From Nanobdellota archaeon (GTDB taxonomy: Archaea; Nanobdellota; Nanobdellia; Woesearchaeales; JAUYGA01), in NCBI GenBank assembly GCA_030690755.1, contig JAUYGA010000142.1, positions 1 to 8,183 of the forward strand: a DNA stretch of 8,183 bases, in the 5' to 3' direction. Shown here in pieces: positions 1-4,568 of the stretch. A program made the translations under genes and the position numbers. The notes beneath the pieces were generated by a model. That model was given only the letters and a program-made list of their open reading frames with translations, searched no databases and had not been told where the DNA came from. The first letter of the stretch is position 1. Every line of letters starts with the position of its first letter.

Positions 1-333
1 AATCTTACGGAATGTGTTTACAGTGAATCTAACTGTCTCATTAAATATTGGAAGAAAAATTACGTAAATCTGAAGCAAATTAAGAGAGTTGAGTTTGAGA
101 AAAGTTTTAATAATTTTGAACAAGTTGGTCTGATTCTTTCATCTGATCAAAAGGATATAGCTTCAAAAATTCTAAGTAAAAAGTATGGGAATCTTAATAT
201 TTGTCCTGGTTTTCTAATCAAATATTCTTGGACAAAGCAGGAAGCAATCGAGCTAGATCTGGCAATGAAGTTCGAAGAAGACTTGGCAGAAAAAATAAAA
301 TCTGCATTCGAAATATTTGGTGAAACTATTTAG
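1..333 (+). CDS. C-terminal part of an unrecognised protein
   Basis: The first reading frame is open from the window edge to a TAG at 331-333, giving 110 visible residues; the start lies outside the window. The protein is charged and Lys/Glu/Asn-rich, with predicted helical stretches near its end (around WTKQEAIELDLAMKFEEDL). I see no signal peptide, membrane segment or catalytic motif in the visible part and do not recognise the family. It is the only gene on the plus strand and converges with the phage-like pair to its right, with 34 bases between the two stop codons. Two hairpins with T-tracts follow or overlap its stop, as expected at the end of a real transcription unit. The base composition is AT-rich, unlike the more GC-rich phage-like genes beside it. 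That it is a gene is fairly sure; its function is unknown. Confidence 0.7.
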   Translation, partial: NLTECVYSESNCLIKYWKKNYVNLKQIKRVEFEKSFNNFEQVGLILSSDQKDIASKILSKKYGNLNICPGFLIKYSWTKQEAIELDLAMKFEEDLAEKIKSAFEIFGETI

Positions 334-346
334 TTTCGTGTTTTTT
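322..346 (+). terminator. Intrinsic terminator overlapping the stop codon of the left-edge gene
   Basis: Arms GAAACTA (322-328) and TAGTTTC (331-337) are perfectly complementary around a 2-base centre; as RNA this gives a 5-bp stem with a 6-base loop. Six T follow at 341-346. The TAG stop lies in the right arm. A second hairpin follows at 357-377. Confidence 0.5.
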
Positions 347-356
347 CTCTAAACTT

Positions 357-377
357 TTGAGGAAATCTCAATTTTTT
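357..377 (+). terminator. Second hairpin plus T-tract, convergent intergenic region
   Basis: TTGAG (357-361) pairs with CTCAA (367-371) around a 5-base loop, followed directly by six T (372-377). It overlaps the TGA stop of the opposing HNH-kinase gene (368-370). Only a 5-bp stem, but the placement and T-tract fit a plus-strand terminator backing up the one before it. Confidence 0.5.
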
Positions 378-1144
378 GGTCTGCGTGCATTTGATGTCCC
401 CTCTCCAGTTCCCGATTCGGTTCCCTGAAATTCAGACCGGGGGGGAGTCGGAGTGAACTTCAGGAACCAATCGTGGATATAATTCAGCCAGTCCTGTTGG
501 ACGTACTGTTTATCCTTGTCTTCAAGTAATCTTCGAACGCATTCATCTTTCGTTGCTTCGATATAGATCAGCTCAGCTCCGAGTTGTTGGGCGAGTCGTT
601 CTCGCTCCACGAAGTTGGGATAGCCACCGATGATCCACGCTTGCGACCACTTGCCGGTCCTTGTTTTGATTTGATCCAGTAAGACAACTCTTAGTTGGAA
701 GATATTCAAGGCCAGTTCCGTTGGCTTGTCATATGGTGGTAACAAGGTGATCGCCCGATACAGTTCATCGAGGTCAAGGACAAGGTCTTTGCGTCCTTTG
801 CTTGCTCGAACATAGGTGGTCTTACCCGATAACGGTGGACCATAGACGATGTAGACCTTTTGTACAGATGCAGTTCCGAATCGTTCATGGATGGCATTGT
901 GACATCGATGATGAACCAATAGGATATTGCCTGGATTCAATGCGATGGTGGCATCATGGACATTGGAAGGTGTTAATTCTTTGATATGGTGCGCAATACA
1001 GTCAATGTCTTTAAGGATCACTTCTTTACAGTGCTCACACAGCAATCCTTTAGCCGGATGGCTGCGCTGAATCATCAGCGATTGTCGTATGCTTCTCCAC
1101 TCATGACTCTTATAGAAGTCCGCTAAGGTTTGAACCTTACTCAC
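368..1144 (-). CDS. Phage-type HNH endonuclease fused to a P-loop kinase-like domain
   Basis: Two domains are visible (numbering from the upstream GTG at 1150; subtract 2 for the chosen start). Residues 10-92 form an HNH nuclease: CEHC at 38-41, HH at 54-55, Asn75 and HHRCHNAIH at 80-88. The zinc site is probably C38, C41, H80 and C83, with His in place of one usual Cys. Residues 97-230 form a P-loop NTPase resembling small nucleotide or polynucleotide kinases: Walker A GPPLSGKTT at 104-112, a DLDEL motif at 126-130, IIGGYP at 173-178, and an Arg-rich segment near 205-208. Residues 232-260 are a low-complexity tail. HNH proteins next to terminase genes are common in tailed phages, where HK97 gp74 assists terminase; the kinase's role is inferred to be DNA-end handling or unknown. 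It follows the small terminase with a GTGA overlap. The GTG at 1144 is preferred because a GAGGAG sits 5 bases before it. The gene is more GC-rich than its surroundings. Confidence 0.85.
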   Translation of the reverse strand: MSKVQTLADFYKSHEWRSIRQSLMIQRSHPAKGLLCEHCKEVILKDIDCIAHHIKELTPSNVHDATIALNPGNILLVHHRCHNAIHERFGTASVQKVYIVYGPPLSGKTTYVRASKGRKDLVLDLDELYRAITLLPPYDKPTELALNIFQLRVVLLDQIKTRTGKWSQAWIIGGYPNFVERERLAQQLGAELIYIEATKDECVRRLLEDKDKQYVQQDWLNYIHDWFLKFTPTPPRSEFQGTESGTGEGTSNARRPKN

Positions 1145-1590
1145 GTCCACTCCTCAGCTTTCGCTAGTCGTTCACGGAGTTCTAATTCCTGACGTTTCAG
1201 CTGTAACATCTGTGGATTATCGGAGTAGTTTTGAGGGTCTTTATTCTTTAATAAACCAAACAACGCTCCAGTATCCGGTGGCTGATGTTTCTTGGTGATT
1301 TCGGTATAAGTGACGGAGTTTCCGTTCTCGGTTTTGGTATAAACCTTTTTCTCTTCATATTCATATCCCAAGGCTTTCTTGATTAGAGCGTTCTCTAATT
1401 CAGTTATCAGGGTTTCTTTCCCCTTTTTTAAAGCCTTAACAACTTCAGGGTACTGTTTCTTATAGACTTCCAAGGTAGTGACCGATATACCAAGGTTTTT
1501 ACAGATCTGATCTTCACGCAAACCATCTCTTGCCCACTTTTCGACAAGATGTAACTTCGATTTGACTTGATCCCATTTACTCTTGGCCAT
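1141..1590 (-). CDS. Phage terminase small subunit (TerS-like)
   Basis: A 149-residue protein of usual length for the family. Residues 12-50 form a helix-turn-helix (WARDGLREDQICKNLGISVTTLEVY), expected to bind the phage packaging site. Residues 60-75 (ETLITELENALIKKALGY) match the helical multimerisation segment. The region PPDTGALFGLLKNKDPQNY (104-122), followed by DNPQML and a charged helix, is typical of Bacillota phage small terminases. In the family, TerS rings recognise viral DNA and pass it to the large subunit, TerL. Here no TerL follows; the only downstream gene is the coupled HNH-kinase. The ATG at 1590 has AGAGGTG four bases upstream. A hairpin terminator lies only about 30 bases upstream of the ATG, so transcription must read through it or start in a very short space. 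Identification rests on recognisable sequence features; I am fairly sure. Confidence 0.85.
   Translation of the reverse strand: MAKSKWDQVKSKLHLVEKWARDGLREDQICKNLGISVTTLEVYKKQYPEVVKALKKGKETLITELENALIKKALGYEYEEKKVYTKTENGNSVTYTEITKKHQPPDTGALFGLLKNKDPQNYSDNPQMLQLKRQELELRERLAKAEEWT
1150..1155 (-). promoter_or_regulatory. Ribosome binding site fixing the HNH-kinase start
   Basis: Reading on the minus strand, GAGGAG (1155 to 1150) lies 5 bases before the GTG at 1144-1142. The alternative upstream GTG at 1150-1148 would overlap this motif. The chosen GTG shares its last two bases with the TGA of the small terminase (GTGA), a classic translational-coupling arrangement. Confidence 0.75.
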
Positions 1591-1620
1591 TGCACACCTC
1601 TATACTTGTAAATTAGCATA

Positions 1621-1647
1621 TAAAAAAACTTCGGTAAGTACCGAAGT
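1621..1647 (-). terminator. Intrinsic terminator upstream of the small terminase gene
   Basis: ACTTCGGT (1628-1635) and ACCGAAGT (1640-1647) form a perfect 8-bp stem with a 4-base loop. Read on the minus strand the stem is followed by seven T (complement of 1622-1628). The plus-strand side lacks a T-tract, so it acts on leftward transcripts. It could end the HD-GYP transcript or insulate the phage-like pair. Confidence 0.75.
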
Positions 1648-1857
1648 AAAAGATGTTGTATCACATTGAAGATTATTTTGTCTTGCAAATCTTGGTAGGT
1701 ATGAAATTCGACCATAAATTGAACTGACCATCAAAAAAAACAACTATTTCGACTCAAAGTTTCTCAAATAACACGAAATGACCCATTGCTCGTTTTTGTT
1801 CAACAGAAAATATTTCACTTTATAGTTTCCCCTACTCAATTCAACTACCATACATAG

Positions 1858-1863
1858 TATAAT
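1858..1863 (+). promoter_or_regulatory. Perfect TATAAT box of uncertain use
   Basis: TATAAT matches the -10 consensus on the plus strand, but no good -35 box is found 15 to 19 bases upstream. It abuts the ATTAAATTT repeats. A transcript from here would run antisense to the HD-GYP gene. Low confidence as a working promoter, since such boxes arise easily in AT-rich DNA. Confidence 0.25.
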
Positions 1864-1908
1864 TAAATTTACGATTAAATTTCGCCGTTAAATTTCGGAA
1901 TTAAATTG
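1862..1908. repeat. Four-copy ATTAAATTT direct repeat
   Basis: ATTAAATTT occurs exactly at 1862-1870 and 1874-1882, with a near copy at 1887-1895 (GTTAAATTT) and another at 1900-1908 (ATTAAATTG). Start-to-start spacing is 12, 13 and 13 bases, and the linkers between copies 2, 3 and 4 are CG-containing. The regular spacing suggests a protein-binding cluster or a small tandem expansion; the role is unknown. Confidence 0.6.
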
Positions 1909-1992
1909 AAACATATTGATCTTACTTCTGAATATCCATCAAAACTGATTTTGAGAAACAACTCGCTATGTAATTGTACGAACAGAAACGAA

Positions 1993-3066
1993 TTAAAAAT
2001 TCTCTATTCTCAGAGATATAAAGGCATCCACAACTGTTGGGCAAAACTGAGTTCCAGTACATTGAACTATTTCTGTAATGGCTTCATCATGTGACTTAAT
2101 GATGTGATATGGTCTTTCCGAGGTCATTGCTTCATAAGCATCAACTACTGCAATAATGCGCGCACTCAAGTGGATGTTGTTTTCAGATATCCCAAATGGA
2201 TATCCTTTACCATCCCAACGTTCATGATGTTGCTCAACAATCTCGCAAATACTATCATGAAATCCACCCGCACGGAGCACAGTAGCTCCATTGACTGGAT
2301 GTTTCTTTATTTCATCAAATTCCACTTTACTAAGTTTGCCCTTTTTGTTTAATATTTTGTCTGAAATGACAATTTTCCCAATATCATGAAAAACCGCGGC
2401 AATTTCAAGTGTTTTAATCTCCTGTTTGCTTAAGTGTAGTAGTTCCGCTACTAAAATCGAATAGTGTGCCACTTTGTTGGAGTGTCCGGCCGTATATCGA
2501 TCTTTTATTTCAAGTAACTTAATGATCGTGGATACAGTAGCTTGGTAGTTATCTCTGAAACTGTTGAGCAACTCGTAATTGGATAAGGTTATACTCAACT
2601 GAGAAGCTACAATACTTAAAAATGCTGTTTCATTTTTTTCCCATGTTCTGACCTTCTTGTTGTAGATTTTAATCGATCCAATCGTTCGGTTGTTCGAAAT
2701 GATTGGTGCAGCAATAAACGACAAAATACCGCAATCAACATATATATCACTGCTGTATTGTGATTCATTTCTTAGGTCATTAATTTCTATGGGTTCTCTT
2801 TGATCTACAAGTTTGGAGTAGACCCAATTCGATGTTGATAACTGCTTTAGCTTGCTATACTCACCACTTAATAATCCCGTGCATTCTACTATTTCAAGAT
2901 TTTGATTTAAATCATTAAGTATTCTTAAAATACACCAGTCTGCGTTAAAATAATGTTGCAGCAGATGCAAAACTTCACTAAAAATTTCAGTAGGGGTTGC
3001 CTGTTTTCTGTTAGACACGATAATAGATATGTTTTCAAGTTTGATTAGATCACTAATAGTACTCAT
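1993..3066 (-). CDS. Soluble GAF and HD-GYP domain protein, probable cyclic-di-GMP phosphodiesterase
   Basis: The 357-residue protein has an N-terminal GAF sensor domain (about 21-165) and a C-terminal HD-GYP domain (about 175-357). HD-GYP landmarks are present: DRYTAGHS with His195, HDIGK with H227-D228, KKHP with His256, QHHERWDGKGYP with H280-H281 and GYP at 288-290, and VVDAYEAMTS with Asp309. These are the metal-binding and signature residues expected of an active enzyme hydrolysing cyclic di-GMP. No membrane segment or signal peptide is seen, so it should be cytoplasmic and the GAF domain would sense a small ligand or redox cue (inferred). An oddity is GTQFCP at 338-343, where the family normally has GTQFDP. 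The ATG at 3066 is preceded by AAGGAA with a rather long 11-base spacing. It follows the DUF6671 gene by 131 bases with its own candidate promoter. No diguanylate cyclase lies in the window. Confidence 0.9.
   Translation of the reverse strand: MSTISDLIKLENISIIVSNRKQATPTEIFSEVLHLLQHYFNADWCILRILNDLNQNLEIVECTGLLSGEYSKLKQLSTSNWVYSKLVDQREPIEINDLRNESQYSSDIYVDCGILSFIAAPIISNNRTIGSIKIYNKKVRTWEKNETAFLSIVASQLSITLSNYELLNSFRDNYQATVSTIIKLLEIKDRYTAGHSNKVAHYSILVAELLHLSKQEIKTLEIAAVFHDIGKIVISDKILNKKGKLSKVEFDEIKKHPVNGATVLRAGGFHDSICEIVEQHHERWDGKGYPFGISENNIHLSARIIAVVDAYEAMTSERPYHIIKSHDEAITEIVQCTGTQFCPTVVDAFISLRIENF
1994..2016 (-). terminator. Weak hairpin at the end of the HD-GYP gene
   Basis: On the minus strand TCTCT (2016-2012) pairs with AGAGA (2005-2001) around a 6-base loop, followed by ATTTTTA overlapping the TAA stop. 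The stem is only 5 bp and AT-rich, so termination here may be inefficient; the stronger hairpin at 1621-1647 could act as backup. Confidence 0.3.
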
Positions 3067-3102
3067 ATGAATTTGATTCCTTGTCTAGTTGTCATATAGA
3101 TT

Positions 3103-3133
3103 AGTATAAAATACAAAGCTTTTCAGATGTCAG
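3103..3133 (-). promoter_or_regulatory. Candidate promoter of the HD-GYP gene
   Basis: On the minus strand CTGACA (3133-3128, one mismatch to the -35 consensus) and TATACT (3108-3103, one mismatch to the -10 consensus) are separated by 19 bases, longer than the ideal 17. It lies in the 131-base gap before the HD-GYP start. A perfect TTTGATCAAA palindrome (3137-3146) abuts the -35 box and may be an operator. Confidence 0.45.
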
Positions 3134-3136
3134 TTC

Positions 3137-3146
3137 TTTGATCAAA
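3137..3146. promoter_or_regulatory. TTTGATCAAA palindrome, possible operator
   Basis: A perfect 10-base palindrome three bases upstream of the -35 box of the HD-GYP candidate promoter. Its TTGATCAA core recurs exactly once more in the window, inside the promoter region of the transporter gene (5823-5830). A regulator has not been identified. Confidence 0.35.
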
Positions 3147-3197
3147 TTTGCTGGAAAACTGCAAAGTAGATTTATCGGATTGTTGATTTAACTTTAG

Positions 3198-4040
3198 TTA
3201 GGGGTTGCAGTTATGGCAATACTGAGGTGAAGCAACTTCACCGTGTGGATGAACTTCTTCTTCCTTGTGGCTGCATTTGTGACAACTGTAGATATATTTT
3301 TTTGTTAAATCACTAGGCAATCCACACAATCCACAGGGTAATCCTTTTAACACGTCGGAAACTACAAATCCGTAGAATCCGCATTTAGGACAGAAATTAT
3401 TCAACTTCTTCACAAGATCTTTTGTTGCCAGTTCAATGTTTTTCATTCGCGTTGGATTGGCATGTGCTCTCATGTCTGTTTCGATGAATACATTCCTTGT
3501 TAAAGATCTTGTCTTACATTTTTTAAATGCTTTCTCAAATTTTTCAATGGTGTCAATATCTTTTATTACCGGTTTCCCTCTATCATTGCTGGGTCGCAGT
3601 ATCAAGAAGTGCTCCGGAAAACCGACTTTTTGGGCAAATTTCACTGCTTCGTCCCAGTCACAAGTAATTATATGATCGAAATTTGTTTCTGGGCCTTTGT
3701 AAATTCCAAAAATTTCGTAGTTCTCACGCTTATCGTAAAGAAGTATAATCTCAACATTCCAAGGAATCGGAAACATCGGATGAGGACCGAAACTTCCTTC
3801 ACTTGCTATTGAAATTTCTGAGTTTGCCCAGTCCATACAAATCTTTATCTTCTCTCTAGCCGTTTCGAGTTGCGATTTTTCTCGAGTGATTTCTCGAGTA
3901 AATGTACCTAATGTGTCGGTATCAAACTGATTTTCAACTATAAAGTTGCAGCCTGTTTCTGATTCCATGATCGGTTGAATGGCTTTTTCTTTTCCATGCT
4001 TGGACAACAATACTATTGTTCGATTTTCAAATACTTTCAT
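3198..4040 (-). CDS. DUF6671 family protein with C-terminal zinc-ribbon cysteines
   Basis: I recognise this as a DUF6671 protein, a conserved family without known function. With the start at 4040 it has 280 residues. The N-terminal part carries the family signatures SKHGKE (13-18), DTDTLGTFTREI (40-51) and EGSFGPHP (81-88). A later conserved block has ETDMRAHANPTRM (187-199). The C-terminal 70 residues contain four CxxC pairs (C217/C220, C236/C239, C253/C256, C275/C278), expected to bind two zinc ions. The dense conserved acidic and His residues suggest an enzyme, but I infer no reaction. No signal peptide or membrane segment is seen. The ATG at 4040 is preferred because AGGAG lies 9 bases upstream; the longer frame would start at TTG (4067) with no ribosome binding site. 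The neighbouring HD-GYP gene has its own candidate promoter, so a shared operon is not certain. Confidence 0.85.
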   Translation of the reverse strand: MKVFENRTIVLLSKHGKEKAIQPIMESETGCNFIVENQFDTDTLGTFTREITREKSQLETAREKIKICMDWANSEISIASEGSFGPHPMFPIPWNVEIILLYDKRENYEIFGIYKGPETNFDHIITCDWDEAVKFAQKVGFPEHFLILRPSNDRGKPVIKDIDTIEKFEKAFKKCKTRSLTRNVFIETDMRAHANPTRMKNIELATKDLVKKLNNFCPKCGFYGFVVSDVLKGLPCGLCGLPSDLTKKYIYSCHKCSHKEEEVHPHGEVASPQYCHNCNP

Positions 4041-4049
4041 TAACCATAA

Positions 4050-4054
4050 CTCCT
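4050..4054 (-). promoter_or_regulatory. Ribosome binding site fixing the DUF6671 start
   Basis: AGGAG on the minus strand (4054 to 4050, within GAGAGGAG) lies 9 bases before the ATG at 4040. The longer alternative starting at TTG 4067 has only A/T-rich sequence upstream, so the 280-residue form is preferred. Confidence 0.75.
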
Positions 4055-4107
4055 CTCTATTCAGCAAGAAACCATATTTTATGATACATTTATATAAAAG
4101 GCTGATT

Positions 4108-4136
4108 ATTTTAAGTTTCTGGACAAGAAGTTACAA
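4108..4136 (-). promoter_or_regulatory. Candidate proximal promoter of the DUF6671 gene
   Basis: On the minus strand TTGTAA (4136-4131) and TAAAAT (4113-4108) are 17 bases apart, the ideal spacing. The -10 box has one mismatch and the -35 box two. It would give a leader of roughly 60 bases before the ATG at 4040. Confidence 0.4.
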
Positions 4137-4141
4137 GCAAT

Positions 4142-4194
4142 AAAAAAGAAAAACCCATGTAACCAGTCAATCTCAGCGTGTTAATACCTACATG
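4142..4194 (-). terminator. Hairpin with T-rich tail upstream of the DUF6671 gene
   Basis: On the minus strand CATGTA (4194-4189) pairs with TACATG (4161-4156), extendable by a G-T pair on each side, with a loop of about 27 bases. Two G and then a tract of five T, C and six T follow (complement of 4142-4153). The large loop makes it weaker than a standard terminator. It could end a small RNA started near 4230 or act as an attenuator in the DUF6671 leader. Confidence 0.35.
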
Positions 4195-4231
4195 ACTCTG
4201 TCTGATTATCGTATGCGAGCCATCTTGATAT

Positions 4232-4260
4232 AACTTAATACATTTCCGGAAGTTTGTCAA
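4232..4260 (-). promoter_or_regulatory. Candidate distal promoter with perfect -35 box
   Basis: A consensus TTGACA (4260-4255 on the minus strand) lies 17 bases from TAAGTT (4237-4232), a poor -10 box. The spacer holds the 8-base palindrome TTCCGGAA (4244-4251), a possible operator. It points toward the hairpin at 4142-4194 and the DUF6671 gene. Confidence 0.35.
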
Positions 4261-4264
4261 TTCA

Positions 4265-4285
4265 TTCAAGTTTCTTGAAAGAAAC
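4265..4285. repeat. Overlapping inverted repeats upstream of the distal promoter
   Basis: Two perfect inverted repeats overlap: TTCAAG (4265-4270) with CTTGAA (4274-4279) around TTT, and GTTTCTT (4270-4276) with AAGAAAC (4279-4285) around GA. They lie just upstream of the TTGACA box, where an activator or repressor could bind. They may also form alternative hairpins. Confidence 0.5.
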
Positions 4286-4292
4286 CAAAAGA

Positions 4293-4318
4293 AAATAATC
4301 GCAAATTGCAAATAATCG
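4293..4318. repeat. AAATAATCG direct repeat flanking a GCAAaTTGC palindrome
   Basis: AAATAATCG occurs at 4293-4301 and 4310-4318. Between them is the near-palindrome GCAAATTGC (4301-4309). The role is unknown; it could be a binding site or chance in AT-rich DNA. Confidence 0.4.
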
Positions 4319-4568
4319 GTAAGGGTTGAGAACTTAAACTACCTTACCATCAATAACCATTTTGAACATAGCTGTTTTATTCCACTCTTATTTATTGCAT
4401 CACAGTTCCCATTGGAAATTTCTCTCTCTTATTTTAATGATAATTGCACAGGACTAATCTGTGTCGAACTGGTATTTAATGAGAAAATGTCCGATATAGG
4501 AATTAATTGCATTATCACTCCCCTATCGTTCATTGGTCATGAAACGGATACGCGACCTTCAAAAATCT

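Larger units (their letters stand above)
1591..1992. other. AT-rich spacer without a convincing gene
   Basis: About 400 bases between the phage-like pair and the HD-GYP gene. It contains the terminator hairpin at 1621-1647, an eight-A run around 1733-1740, a TATAAT box at 1858-1863 and an ATTAAATTT repeat cluster at 1862-1908. A minus-strand frame from an ATG at 1715 runs through the hairpin into the small terminase gene in another frame. It has no ribosome binding site and is probably not coding. The sequence could be decayed phage DNA, but I see no recognisable remnant. Confidence 0.5.
4041..4568. other. Long spacer upstream of the DUF6671 gene
   Basis: About 530 bases without a convincing protein gene. 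A minus-strand frame at 4111-4311 needs a TTG start and lacks a ribosome binding site. A plus-strand frame from 4412 also starts at TTG and runs antisense into the transporter gene. The part from 4108 to 4318 is rich in signals: two promoter-like pairs, a hairpin with a T-rich tail, overlapping inverted repeats and a direct repeat. The part from 4320 to 4568 shows nothing I can assign, and no clear terminator for the transporter gene ending at 4569. Confidence 0.5.

Noticed and set aside
1428..1715. A 95-residue minus-strand frame overlapping the small terminase gene
   Set aside because: It has no ribosome binding site, runs through the terminator hairpin and overlaps a recognisable gene in another frame.
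1862..1908. The repeat cluster as a CRISPR array or plasmid-type replication origin
   Set aside because: The units are about 9 bases with 3-5 base linkers, far too short for CRISPR, and there is no replication initiator gene nearby.
1906..2094. A 62-residue plus-strand frame downstream of the TATAAT box and ATTAAATTT repeats
   Set aside because: It starts at TTG, lacks a ribosome binding site and is mostly antisense to the HD-GYP coding region.
4111..4311. A 66-residue minus-strand reading frame upstream of the DUF6671 gene
   Set aside because: It needs a TTG start, has no ribosome binding site, contains no recognisable domain and overlaps the promoter, hairpin and repeat signals of the region.
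4140..4320. A decayed insertion sequence or transposase remnant
   Set aside because: Short open stretches on both strands looked briefly protein-like, but I could not match them to a transposase family or find flanking terminal inverted repeats.
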